In this document: piece by piece, positions 35,096 through 46,674 of the stretch | How positions within the stretch are numbered: position 1 is the stretch's first letter | Layout of the letters: every line of letters begins with the position of its first letter | Source: Tetmemena sp. SeJ-2015 | Lineage: Eukaryota > Ciliophora > Spirotrichea > Sporadotrichida > Oxytrichidae | Length of the DNA: 64,000 nucleotides | Direction: 5' to 3' | NCBI GenBank assembly: GCA_027382625.1 | Contig: JAJKFJ010021523.1 | Coordinates: 1-64,000 of the forward strand | Notes under the pieces: generated by a model | Seen by the model: the letters and a program-made list of their open reading frames with translations, nothing else | What the model was told of the DNA's origin: nothing | The model's database searches: none | Made by a program: the position numbers and the translations under genes

Positions 35096-38000
35096 ATGCA
35101 AGTAAAAGCTATGGGAGCACAAGCAGTAGCTTCCGAAGGGCAAACTCTTGAATCCTAAGGAGCTACTAACTCGCAGTCCACCAAACGCAAGTTTAACCAA
35201 CCAGTGGCTAACTACTACAAGGTAAGAGTAAGACACCTAAGATCGCAGATGAGGATTACAAATATATTCTTAAGATAGAGTAATGCTCATTATATAGAAA
35301 TCCTATAAAAATTAAAGATAGACTATCTTAATTAATCTTTTTTTGTATAATCCTATGATTAGGTGAGTGAAATGCTGCAGAGAAAATGAACATAGAGAGG
35401 TGAATAAATAATTGCAAAAAACAAATTCCAACCTCCTTAGTTAAAACTTTCATACTCTATTTTTTCTTTTTTTTTAATCCTTTGGTGTTCTCAGGCTAGC
35501 AACCATTCAAGCACAGCATGAGTGGGAGTATGGGCTCGACTGGCAACTTCCAATAGCAGAGTGACCTTTTGAAATAGTACTTGGCAGCCTAATAGCAGCA
35601 AATACATTAGCTGCAGAAAAAGATAGACCCTAAAACTCTCACTAACGAGCAAATTGCTCATTTAGAGGAGCAGCTAATGGCTCTCACCAGAGGAAACACC
35701 TAAGTTTATAATCTGCAAGCGCATCATATAGTGCAGAAGGGTTCAAGACCCAGTAGTCGGCGGCAAAGTTAGAAAGTATTGAAGCTGGCTGGCTAAACTG
35801 GGGAAGGATAAATCAATGAAATGTTTAAGGATATTTATTAAAAGAGATATTTATTTTTGAATGGCTGGGACTCATTCCAATAAACTTAATAACCACTTAT
35901 CAATTTTTGTTTATAATAAGTCAAGTAAAGAGCAATCATCTGAGTAGAGCAAACAAGAAAAAGCAAGAGGCAAATCCATGCATCACAGAGTCGTTCTAGA
36001 CGCAAATCAAGACTACCTTGCTGCTATGCTTGGTTAAGTTAATCCAAATAGTGATATAGTTAAAGTGTATATTGCGTAATCTTGGAGGCCTCGGAGTTTT
36101 AGTTGGTCCTCAACTAGCACCAAATTAGATGAATAGTCTGGGAGGAAGTAACATCACCCCAAACCATCATTACTACCAAGGCCACTACGCCAAGATGTAC
36201 TACAAGCAGATGAAATAAATAGAGCAGCAGAAGGAATAAAACGCTCTCATAGTCAGGAACATCAAGACTCTTTATAAGTACCCCCAAGAACAACTGTAGT
36301 AGTTTAGTCATTTGCAGAGCAATGGAGGAGGTGCAAACTTCAATTCAGCTGGAGCCATTCAGCACAACCACTATAATTCAGACATCAAATGAAAAGAAGT
36401 GAAAATTAATTTAATTATTGATCATCAATAGAAAGAGCAAGATGAGTGAAGACACTCGAATCACAAACCAGAATGGGGAGGACATGGTAGAATTTGAAGG
36501 AGGTATGAGTGTACTCAGCTAGCCCTAAGCATACCAGTATCAAAGCTAAAGATTTGATAATTTAGCAGAGGAGGATACCAATAACTACATTCCTCATAGG
36601 AACCCTGCAAAAAGAATCAAGAGTTTAGTAGAGTAAGATACATACAAATAGCCTCTTATTAATGTTTGTTTTTAATTAAGATAGAGTTTCAGGTGAAGAG
36701 GAAATAATGGTGGGTGGCGGTGGTGGATATGAGCAATAAAGTGCAGCAGCAAGAGTCTAAAATGAAAATGAATTGCATAAGAATGCGTAATCTGAAATTC
36801 GCTAGGCAACTTTGAGTGTCATGGACAAGGGCTAAAGCTCTATGAATAAAAGGACATTGTTTTATCTTTAAGTAGCTTTGAGGATATGTCTTACTAATTT
36901 AAAACTCAGCAGCTTAGTCCATCCCATAACTGCTTCATATTTTATAAACGACAAGGATAATACGCTTGAGAATAGAAGAAGAGGGGTTTAAAATTAACAT
37001 GAGGAGTTAAGACTTTACTAAGATCCCACTGGAAGGATCAGAATTCATTCTCCAGATATCATTAGAACTGAGAGGTAGTTAAAGGAAGAGGAGTAAATTA
37101 ATTTTTCATTCTCCAATTACTCACCTCTATTATATAAATGATCCAAGAAAAGGCGATCAAAAGTTTTACAGATGAGATAGAAAACGATCAGCAGAAGCTG
37201 CATTAAATAATACTAAACTAACAGCAACTCCAACTTCTTTAAATGCAGCTCACTCAGTAGTCTAACAATCTAGTAAATAACCTGTCCATACCTGGCAAAT
37301 AGAATGCTCCTCATCAACCAAGGCTCATTCTTAACTCCAACTAATCACACTTGCAGCACAACTCAGTTAAACTCAGTAAGCTTTCAAAGTTGCAATAGGC
37401 TCCACAGCTGTAGCTAAAAAGTGGTGCAGAAAATATAAATAAAGCACTGGATCCTTTCACTAAATTTATAGCTCTGACTTACGGGAACTCCTAGTTCGTG
37501 AGTTATGATCCTGTGGGCACTTTTCAAGCAAATGCTACTGGTAGCGGTTTAATGAAAGAAGGCTCTAATCCAAACATCCCTATGAATATCTACATCACTA
37601 GCAACACCATAAACGGTGAAACTCCTATACTCATCAGTTAATCTTATATAAACTAATTCAGATAAGTTATAAGTTAGGTATTTAACGAGGGATTTGAATA
37701 GAACTACTATCCCTCGATGCTTAGTTAAATAGCAAAGTAGCACCTCATTAATTCTATGCACAGTCCAAGTAAGATCAGAACTAACAAGGATGTCATCAAG
37801 AGAAGTAAATTTTAATAATGCAATAAATTAAGTATCTTAGGAGGTCAGCATAATGATGGTGCGTGGGTGTATGAAAAGCAACTTGCAAAAGGAAGGACAG
37901 GAAAAGTAGCAGGCCAGTTGGAGTCGGGATTATGGATGATATTGCAATACAGGGCCAAAGTGTGCCCAATCACCTTGTTCAAGGAGGGGGAGTTAACATG

Positions 38001-40454
38001 ATTAAAAAACACAGAAGAAATAATCTGCAAAGCGCTCGTGGTGGTGGTAGAAGGGAGCGATCTAATTTGCAAAACAGCGAGTATCCTCTGGACGATGAGA
38101 ACTCTATAGTCAGGCCAGGCTCTAAATAAGAAACTGCAAAGCTCAAAGACAGACTGAAATCCAATAATGAAGGAGAAGATTCCATTGCCTAGGACAGAGA
38201 GGCAAAATATCAGCAGGAGTTTACTAAAAGCTTAGTCAAGAGTTAAAATCGCCCTCAGTCTAAGCACAGACAGTTTTCCTAGAAGATTTCAAACACATCG
38301 AGTCAAGCACAAACAGCCTCAAATAACTTACTCAAGAACTCCAATAATGATAAGACAAGTATGAGTTCTATCAATCATAATCAAAGAAACTCCGTTGATG
38401 TAAAACTCAGGAAGACAAGCATAGCTGACTAATTTCACTATTAATCTTAAATTGTTTTGAAAAATAATAATTTGCATAAAAGAATAATCAAAGCAATTAT
38501 CTTACGACGGGAGGTGCCTCTCAAGCAGCTGATAAGAGCGATGAGTCTACAAAAGATTCTTAAAAACCTGAAAGCTCAGATTCAGAGAGACCTCTTGATC
38601 CTTAGAATCCGTCTTAGCAACTTCCTTTACCTTAAATCGACGAATAAAATCCAGCAGTTAGCTTGAATGCCAATAATTTGAACCCAAATAGATAGAGCTA
38701 TTCTATTAGACCAAGAAGGCCACTTATAAATCCTGTTGAGCAAGCCCGACTTGAATAGGAACGTATGATACAACTAAAGCTTGAGGCTAAAGAAAAATAT
38801 CAGTAATTTTCACTTGCAAATAGATAAGCAGGACAAAAATATAAGTTCATAGTTTGCCCAGGTAATAATTCAGGTGTAGTGAAGCGCTGCCTAGAACTCA
38901 GATAAGAGAGATGGGAAGAGACCAATGACTTTGATACTCTCTTTAACTTCAAATGGCACCCGATTTCTAAAGGAATCAAGTTCGATATGGTGAATACTCA
39001 TGGTACAAGATAGCTAGTTAACCATTTCGAGAATCACGATCTCTTTACTACAAAGGATCAAATGTTTAAGAACTTGCTAGCTCTTTGTGAGGTTAGGAAA
39101 TAAAACGTGTTCGAGCATGTTCCTCTAACTTTTGTGATAGAAGTTGACTCTCCAAACTACGCTTATGATCTAGATCGCTTCATCTAGTACTTCTCTTTCA
39201 TAGATAAATCGGTGGAACAGACAGGTAAAACACAGTAAGCTTTACTGAACTACCCAAACATGGTCGAAGATATTCTCTAGACCATAAACCAAAAGTTTCA
39301 GAATGCTTAGATTAACAAGGAAGAGCGAGGGCCATAGTTTGCTAAGAGGATAATTCCTACCTCTCACTTTCAGGCTCAGAATATGTGGGTCTTAAAGGCA
39401 ACTGGTTTCAACAGAGGTAGAGGTATTCATGTCTTCAATAAACTAGAAGATCTTAGAAAACTTATTAAAGAGTACACTGATGGCCTTAATTATGAAAACT
39501 CTTACAACTCTCAGTAGTAAACCAATAAGCTACTCAGCAGCAAATAGCAGAATTAAACTGGTTAAAACAATCAGTTGCAAAAAGACTAAGCAAATCAGAA
39601 CTAGCAGAGCTAGTAGTAAACCTAATAAAACCCAATATAAGATCTCTCCTAAGGTCTTAGATCTACAAGCTTTGTTATTCAGAAATATGTAGAGCATTAG
39701 TAATAATATTTTGCTTTTTATAGAGCATCCTCTATTGCTTCGACGTCGAAAATTTGATATTAGAGTGTGGGTGCTGGTAACTCAAGACGGCAAATGTTTC
39801 TTCTTTAAGGAAGGTTACATTCGTACCTCAAGTGAGGAGTTCACTCTCTCCTAAGAGAGTATTTCAAAGCCCTAAATTCATCTGACTAATAACGCAGTGT
39901 AGAAATTTACAGAGAACTATGGAAAGTTTGAGGATGGAAATCAGCTGAGCTTCTAAGACCTATAGGATATTTTAAATGAGGAGGATCCTTCAGCCGATAA
40001 GGAATATGTGAAAGGTAGATTGGTTCCCCGGATGAAAGAGATCATAGTCACGAGCTTAGATTCAGTTAGAAAGAAATTGAAAATTCCAGTTAACCAAAGG
40101 AACTAAGGCAGCTGCTTTGAGCTCTTTGGCTATGATTTCATAATAGATGGAGAGTACGACATATGGCTTATAGAGGTTAATACTAACCCGTGTCTTGAGG
40201 AATCTTCTCAACTTTTGACTAGATACATACCTCGAATGATAAATGACCTATTGAAGCTCACATTAGACTCAGTGTTTACTCAAAAGAAGGGCCAAGCTCC
40301 ATATGACCCAACCTAGATATGCAAATTTGCTATAGAGGGCTATGCAAACGAAGAAATTATGTGGGAACCTATTGGATAGCTTGAAACTCAGCAAGTCACT
40401 GAGAACAAGTCCAAAGGAGAAATTGATAAGTTTGGAAAGATAAGCAAGATCTGA
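35096..40454 (+). CDS. Tubulin tyrosine ligase-like enzyme with long N/Q-rich N-terminus
   Basis: The C-terminal third is a TTL domain that adds amino acids (usually glutamate) to tubulin tails. It has KYKFIVCPGNNSGVVKRCLE, FNFKWHPISKG, RQLVNHFENHDLFTTKDQM, MWVLKATGFNRGRGIHVF (ATP grasp), FVIQKYVEHPLL, KFDIRVWVLVT, SCFELFGYDFIIDGEYDIWL and IEVNTNPCLE, with the metal-binding Asp/Glu/Asn present. TGA is at 40452-40454. An N/Q-rich insert of about 60 residues interrupts the domain near 39500-39660. The N-terminal part (35.1-38.8 kb) is low complexity with several GT..AG introns; the first ATG at 35096 (MQVKAMGAQAV) is my choice but the first exons could belong to another gene. One IES is at 39690. 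Acts on axonemal or cytoplasmic microtubules. Confidence 0.8.
39690..39720. other. IES, 31 bp, pointer TAGAGCAT
   Basis: The 8-bp repeat TAGAGCAT at 39690-39697 and 39721-39728 flanks an AT-rich 23 bp. Removing 31 bp gives FVIQKYVEHPLL, invariant in TTLLs. A GT..AG reading of the same stretch (39689-39723) is possible in sequence but gives a wrong frame and loses the motif. Confidence 0.85.
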
Positions 40455-40634
40455 TATACTCTTCTCAAAATGAGAGGAGAAAGAATAATCCAAGAAACTA
40501 CTCTAACTGAGAGTGGGATTTGTAGTAAAAATGTTATAGAATAAAATATAAATCGCTATGTTTGACTATTATCACCCTTAATTTAAATTCTATATAGTTA
40601 ATTTGCTGTTGTTTTCTCATGATAAAATTTGCTC

Positions 40635-41365
40635 TCACTTCTTCTTGTTGATTTCGATTCTCTGGACGTTAATCTCGTCATTCACTAGCTCGTAAATGAA
40701 TGCCACTATCTCGTCACCTTGGACTGCAATAAGCATGAATGAAGGTCTAGGCTGACTGTTGAGACTGCAGTAAGCGCCAGTGGCCGAGCCTGGGTTGATG
40801 AAGTACTTTCCATCGTACTGGATAATCTGGTTCTAGTGGGTGTGCCCACTAATCAGATAGAAGTTACAATTATAATCATGATAAATTAAGTAATTAAGAT
40901 ATCAACATCAAGTTGTCTTTGCACAGCAGCGAGGGCCTCAAGGTCTCCCCAAGGAACAACTTAGTGACCATGAATCAACCCAAACTTAAAGTTTCCTATC
41001 TGTACAGTCTTCGTCTCAGGCAAAGACGGCATCTCATCAAAGTCACCTCTAACAGCGTGCATTTGAGATTTGGCTGATGCCAAGTTTTCAAGCCATTCGA
41101 ATGTCTGAAAAGATTTAATAAGAATTCTTAGTTGGAAAAATCTAGTGTCGATTCTAGTTTCATTCTTACCTCTCTTGATCCAACGTTTCCAGGAGAGAGA
41201 ACATACTGTAGCTTGTTAGGAAGTAGTAGCTCTTTGAACTTATCTGGGACATCCACAGATCTCTGAGGGATGTGTAGATCTCCGATGATCAACACGAACT
41301 ATAAACAACAAAAGTTAATAGGCCCTCCTAGGATAGGTGCTTACTTCTCCAAGTTTGATTGCCAT
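40635..41365 (-). CDS. VPS29: VPS29 retromer subunit
   Basis: Small metallophosphoesterase-fold scaffold of the retromer, which recycles cargo from endosomes. Start at 41365 gives MAIKLGE, then a GT..AG intron of about 45 bp, then FVLIIGDLHIPQRSVDVPDK, FKELLLPNKLQYVLSPGNVG, TFEWLENLASAKSQMHAVRG, DFDEMPSLPETKTVQIGNFK, FGLIHGHQVVPWGDLEALAA, SGHTHQNQIIQYDGKYFINP and GSATGAYCSL, matching VPS29 along its whole length (about 185 residues). TGA is at 40635-40637. A further intron lies near 41105-41170 and an IES at 40850. It is head-to-tail with the gene at 41.5-42.2 kb, 108 bp apart. Confidence 0.92.
40850..40890. other. IES, 41 bp, pointer TAAT
   Basis: TAAT at 40850-40853 and 40891-40894. Removing 41 bp joins QLDVDILI to SGHTHQNQ, the conserved VPS29 core, in frame. 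Confidence 0.8.
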
Positions 41366-41473
41366 TTTCTGATTAGATAAATCTTTATCAATAATAATTT
41401 CTCCCTAATCATCTACCTTTCCTCCCATCACAAGCAAGCAATTAACTCATCTATTAATTTGTGATGGAAATAT

Positions 41474-42186
41474 TCATATATCTTCTTCTATGTGAGGAAA
41501 TTCCCAAACGAACTCCAGCTTCTTTAATTCTCCTAAGTCCTTGTTATCAGCTGTCTCGTGCAAACTTACTCCAATCATCGAACAGTTGTTGGGCATCTGA
41601 GTGACTCCAGCATCATATAGGTAGCTAGTTATTAGGCCTCCGTGGGTGAAAATTAGATGGTTGCCTGTCCCAAGCTACCTGAAATAATTTGTGGCTCTTG
41701 ACTTGAGCTGTGGCCAACTCTCTCCCCTCGGGGCTTAGTAAAGAGGATCGCTGAGTTTCTATTTCTCCTCATTCGATAGACCATCATAATGAAGTCCCTC
41801 GTGAGCGCCAAAGTTTAACTCCCTTAGATCCTTACTCTATTATAAAATGAGGGTAGATACATTATGATAATGTTATATTTGATGAGAGCCTCGTCTGGAA
41901 AAGCCAAGGCGTAGAAAGCTGTATCTTTATTCCTCTGCAAATCAGATGAATGGACAGAGATAAACTAGTTTTGATAGTTCACTAGCACCTCGCTGATCTT
42001 GAAGGCTTGCTTACGCCCAAAATCACTGAGTCTTACATCCATCCAGCCGGTTATAGTGCCTGAGAGATTTCCCTGAGATTCCGCAGTTCTTACTAGCAGG
42101 AGCTTTCTAGCGGATTTTGAGTTCTAAGAGTTAGTCAAAAAGTTTTTGAGGTGATTTTCCAAAGGCTTAAAGTCTACTTTTCTCAT
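41474..42186 (-). CDS. Phosphoglycerate-mutase/histidine-phosphatase-fold protein, RHG motif altered
   Basis: Start MRKVDFKPLENHLKNFL at 42186, TGA at 41474-41476. The core aligns with the histidine phosphatase superfamily: SARKLLLVRTAESQGNLSG, TGWMDVRLSDFGRKQAFKIS, SSDLQRNKDTAFYAL, KDLRELNFGAHEGLHYDGLS, PRGESWPQLKSRA and HLIFTHGGLITSYLYDAG. The family's catalytic RHG is here RTA (VRTAES), so the phosphorylated histidine is missing, while the second histidine (FTHGG) and the DLRExxFGxxEG block are kept. This may be an inactive relative, or the sequence may be wrong there. An IES lies at 41847; a short intron is likely near 41680. Next to VPS29 on the same strand. Confidence 0.8.
41847..41881. 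other. IES, 35 bp, pointer ATGAG
   Basis: ATGAG at 41847-41851 and 41882-41886. Removing 35 bp joins FPDEALI to LQQSKDLRELNFGAHEGL in frame. Confidence 0.75.
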
Positions 42187-42603
42187 TTTGTTTCTAGAGT
42201 TAAATTAATTAAGAACAAAACTAAGGCGTTAATTTTTTAATTAGGGATAATATAATTCAAAATGTTTGAGTTTGAAAAATGAAAGAGAGACTTGAAAGAA
42301 AATAATACGTCGACAAAAAAGAGAGTTGTTTGGTTGTTAATGTTATTATTTAATTTTCGCCCTTTAAATCTTTACACAGATATAAACACTAATTAAATAT
42401 ACCTAATGCACTAGCTACTGAATCATCCTCTTTCTGTGCCTTTCTCTTTAGTTTTTCTATTTTGTTTCTTCTTTATTGGCCTAGAAATGTGAAAGTTTTC
42501 TTCATAAGTTCAATTATCTATCTCTTGTTTGATCAGATATTGCTAGGTGCTTTAGATTTATTGGTACAGTAATTTTAACTCATTATTAGTGAGGTGGTAG
42601 CGC
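42187..42603. other. AT-rich spacer between two minus-strand genes
   Basis: AT-rich, no coding pattern. It should contain the promoter of the gene on its left and the 3' flank of the poly(A)-binding gene on its right. No element recognised. Confidence 0.55.
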
Positions 42604-43465
42604 TCAGTAGGGCTTGTAGCCACCTCTGCCTCCTCTTCCGCCTCTCATGCCCCTCATCATCATATGAAGCATACCGGCAAACTAGTTCATCATAGCGCCG
42701 CCTCTGCCTCCTCTGATAACTCTGCCCCTACCTGGCACGTTCTTTCTCTTGGGAAGCACAGTGATTTGTCTCCCCTTGAACAAACTGTCGGTCAACCGCT
42801 TTGCCTTTTGAGCAGCCTCAATAGTCACGAATTCGATAAAGGCGTGCCTATAAGGGAGAATATATACACACAGGTAACGATATGATAAGGGGAAAATAAG
42901 TTGCTTTAAATATTTACCCTTTGGGGTTTTATGACATTTTGTCAACATATATTGTATTTATGCATGATTAAAAATGCTGAAGGAATAATAATTGTCAACT
43001 GGAATGGTGACTCTTTTAACCTCGCCACACTCTTTGAAGTGATCCTTGAGTTCTGCTGGCTCGGCGCTGTAGTCAACATTCTTAACGAAGACAGATCTCT
43101 CATCTGCGTCTCCTGGTCTTCCTTGTCTATTTAACGAGTGTGTTAGCCCCTCATCCGTAATTCAAAGTTTATTGTTTGATAAGTAAATGATTTGCTAGAT
43201 TTTTAAATTAATTATAAAAAATAGCCTCTATGTTTTAAATTGTTAGGTATATACTTACTCTCCTCCAAATCATTCTCCATGTTCTTAAGAGCTTCCTTTT
43301 TGCTCTCTAATTCTGCCAGCTCCTATTTTTATTATCATTATATGATTAGCTTGAGTTGCGAGGGTCTTACATCTCTTTGCTGAGTGGCGCCTTGGTTGGC
43401 TTGGTCTGGCGGGTTTTGACCTACACTTTCTGGATCTTGAGCTCTGTTAAGTAAATTAATCAAAA
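42604..43465 (-). CDS. PABPN1: Nuclear poly(A)-binding protein, PABPN1/PABP2-like
   Basis: Controls poly(A) tail length on nuclear pre-mRNA. The N-terminal half has a short coiled coil (ELAELESKKEALKNMENDL, about 43270-43325), as in PABP2. One RRM follows: DERSVFVKNVDYSAEPAELK (RNP2-type), DHFKECGEVKRVTIPVDK, then after an IES and an intron GHAFIEFVTIEAAQKAKRLT, DSLFKGRQITVLPKRKNVPG. The tail is Arg/Gly-rich (GRGRVIRGGRGGAMM, GMRGGRGGRGGYKPY), the likely target of arginine methylation. TGA is at 42604-42606. A GT..AG intron lies at about 42848-42918 and others near 43140-43260. The start is not fixed. Confidence 0.88.
42939..42991. other. IES, 53 bp, pointer TTGTCAAC
   Basis: The 8-bp repeat TTGTCAAC at 42939-42946 and 42992-42999 flanks AT-rich DNA inside the RRM. 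Removing 53 bp gives VTIPVDKMSQNPKGHAFIEF after the neighbouring intron is spliced, as in PABP2 proteins. Confidence 0.85.
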
Positions 43466-43600
43466 TGAAAAATAATCATATGAGCTTGATGAGATTCCAT
43501 TTCGGCTATATAAAAAAGACACACAATAAAACTAGTTATTTAATAACTTCAGCAATATATATTAATTACAATTTAAATTAGTAGAAATATTCTAATATCG

Positions 43601-46391
43601 ATGGCACAAAATAAGAAGAATCAACCTCCGCAGCTTGACAAGCAGCAACTAGCTGAACTTGAAGAGCAAAAAATTAATCTTCGTAAGTCTAGATATAATT
43701 CAAAAGAGAAAGTGTTAGAATACCTTATTCACTATGGGCAATCTCTAATTTACTTAAATGACCTTGTATAGTGATAAATGAGAGATTCATGGGTGCAACT
43801 GAAGCATATTAGGCTGCAGAGGATATCATAGATGAACTCTCAGCCAATGGAGGTATGTTCTTGTATGAGAAATACCTGGCCACCAAAGATATACCTCACT
43901 GCTCTTAAAGGCTGGTTCAATTCTTTGAGGAAGGAATCCAAGTAACCTACATTTATTGCTCATGCTAATGAACTGTAGTTTTCATATTTCCCAGGTGATC
44001 CTGGAGAAGAGGAAGAGGACTTTGACTCAAATTGGATTGGAGATTCTGAGCCTGTAAGAAGAAAATAAGAGTTTATAGCTAATTCTTTGCTTAGGTTTGC
44101 AGTGAGATAGATCATTGGGCGACCAAGATAGTTAAAACTAAGGAAGTGATGAAAGTGGAGAATCAAATAGACGATGCACCTTCAAGTGGAAGATCAAAGA
44201 GAGCTCCTTCTATCGCTTCCTCTCGCAAAGCTAATATCAAACTCAGAAGCTAAAAGACCATCATCAATAATTCCACTCTCGGTGTAGGATTGTATATATA
44301 TATATATATCTTATATTTAGTAGGAAGAGTAGACTCTGAGTAGAAGAGTCGCTAAGGGGATTCAGTAAGGGGCTCTGAGAGGAAAGAGAATGTTAATATC
44401 TAGGTAAAAGAGGCTGTGCACACTGGGATTCAATTTTTACAACTTATTTGTGATTAGAGACATATTGAGGAAGGATGGAAAGGAGCAAAGTATGTTTGCT
44501 CACTTATTAGTCCCTCTTGAAGTTGAGCCCCCTCGAGAGATACCCGACTCTGAGAAGATTTTAAGAGACCGTAAGGAAAGGCAACTTAAAATGAAGGAAC
44601 TTGTAAGACCATACACACATTTGCTTGCTCGTTTATTCACTATGCTATTTAAATTGCAGTTGCATTCAAAAAAAATATATTAGATATATATTTAGGAGTA
44701 AAAAGAGCAAAGAGAAAAAGAGGAAAGAGAGAGGCAGAAGTTGAAGAACAAGTAGGATGCTTTCGCAGAGATTGAAAAGGGCGATTACACCTACGATCTA
44801 CAAGGCAAGATTCTCATAGTGAAGAAGCCAAACTTACAAAGAATGCCTGCTACTTAGACTGTACAGCCTGAGATACAACTCCACAATTCTACAATGGGCT
44901 TGAATACAGCTGCATCTTTAAAAGGAGAGAAAGTTCCAATTAAATCCAGAGCGAGACTTCAAAGTGCAAAGTAACCTCAATAGAACGAGCTTAAAGTAAT
45001 CAAGGAAGCTGCTACAAGAAAAGAGGAGTCTCTCATGCAAGAAAGAGCAGAATAGGAACTTCAAGAAAACTACGAAAAGATGTTATTAATTATTTGACAA
45101 TATATTTAATATATGTTTAGTCCTTAAGAAGAATCACTCAGAGACTATGGCTTGCAAAAGGATCCGTTAGCTGTATCTGCTGGCATAGCCTTGACAGATA
45201 AAGAGGGTAGAAAGTATCGAGGACCTAACATACCTAGAGAAAATAAAATGACATTGCAGGAGTACCAGAAGGTAGCTCAGCAATTTGAACTCTTCAACGA
45301 TTAAGATAAGATAAGTAGAGTTGGCTCTCAAAAGAAGATAGGGAATGAAGGCATAGGAGCCATTTCATAGCTTGAGGATATCCAAGAAGATGAGGGCTCG
45401 ATGGAACTATACTCTAGAAAAAGAGGGAGCCAAGAACGCATAAGCAAAAGATTGGGAGCTGATGAAATCTTTGATAGGGAAATATCTATGCAAGAGTATA
45501 AACAGGTGCTTAAGGCAAAGAGAAAGGACCTTAAATCAGCTAATGTGAAGAACCTGAATGATAAAGTTCTAGAAAAGCATAATAAGCTAGCTCGAGTAAC
45601 TTCTGCCAAACAGTAGCAGGATGTGAGAATTAGAAGAACTCCTTCTAAAATGGGTCTTAAGGAAAATACATAAATGCAGCAATATATGAAGTCTTGCATT
45701 TGATTTTTAAGGAGAGGATTTTCAACTACGAGAATCATCTAGGGGGAATAGATTTCCAAACTAACTAATTTGGCTCTCAGATATCAGATGTCCGACCATC
45801 GTCAGGCCTACCCACCAATAGTAGGCGTAACCTCCATCTAGGTAAAAACTAACCTACTTCTTTGATCGATGAGTTCAACAAAAAACTCATGGACAAGGGA
45901 ACAGATTAAATTCTATTACCTACTGAAATGCCTCAAGCAAAGGACTATCTATATTTTAATTATCTTTAGTTGAAGTATTTATTAATATTATCTTCAAAAG
46001 AAGCAAGAACGCCCTTAAACTAGCAAGCCAGTAATTGCGACAAGAAACAAGATAACTGTGAATTAGATTAACGACGCCCATGCTTTGTAATCTTCGGTCC
46101 TTGGAGCACAGGCTGCTGACTCTGCGGGCAAAGGACTTGCCAACGCTCGTAGTTAGACAAATATGGCCCAGTCAGAAGTCTCCTTCCTTAATAAATTATC
46201 AGAATCATAAATAAGTACAAATAATTATTGATAATGTTTTAGATTTGTTTACCAGAACATAGATATAGAAAAAGGCTCCTAGGGAGAGAATAATCTCAGC
46301 TAAGCTTCCTTAAGATAAAGAAAAGCTACCTCCGCCTCCTTTTGGCAAGACTATGGGGCATGGATTTTTCATGCCTCCTAAAGTTAAATGA
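43601..46391 (+). CDS. Unrecognised charged protein, possibly ciliary
   Basis: Starts MAQNKKNQPPQLDKQQLAEL and ends PPPPFGKTMGHGFFMPPKVK with TGA at 46389-46391. Segments in order: a helical part (AAEDIIDELSANGG, LATKDIPHCSQRLVQFFEEG), an acidic patch (GDPGEEEEDFDSNWIGD), a basic Ser-rich linker, then DILRKDGKEQSMFAHLLVPL EV. Next come a coiled coil (about 44700-44760), YDLQGKILIVKKPNLQRMP and long charged helices to 45700. Several frame changes, including one in a TA-dinucleotide run at about 44290-44310, imply introns or IESs. I cannot name the family. The proline-rich GxTxGHG ending and coiled coils remind me of uncharacterised ciliary proteins, but this is weak. Confidence 0.5.
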
Positions 46392-46674
46392 CACTCTAGT
46401 CATTCTTAGTGTTAAAAATAAATTTCTTTTGCTTAATTCCAGAAATCTTAGATCTCTAAACTTGTCTGGGGAAAAGTCTTATGCTTAAAATTATTAGATT
46501 TACAAAAGAGCAACAAGGTTACAAAAAGAAAAATTTCATTAGAAATTCTCAAATAATTTCTTTTGCAAATATGAAATGGATGTGGATAAGTAAATGACCA
46601 AATTTTTCAAAATTAAAATTACAAAGCCGTCAACTATAATTATCTCAAAATAATTTATTAATTCTTCTCACCAT

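Noticed and set aside
36114..36311. Minus-strand hydrophobic open frame in the TTLL gene
   Set aside because: It is the antisense shadow of the N/Q/H-rich TTLL N-terminus.
44287..44312. TA-dinucleotide run as a Paramecium-type TA-bounded IES
   Set aside because: It is a simple repeat, and the well-supported IESs here use non-TA pointers.
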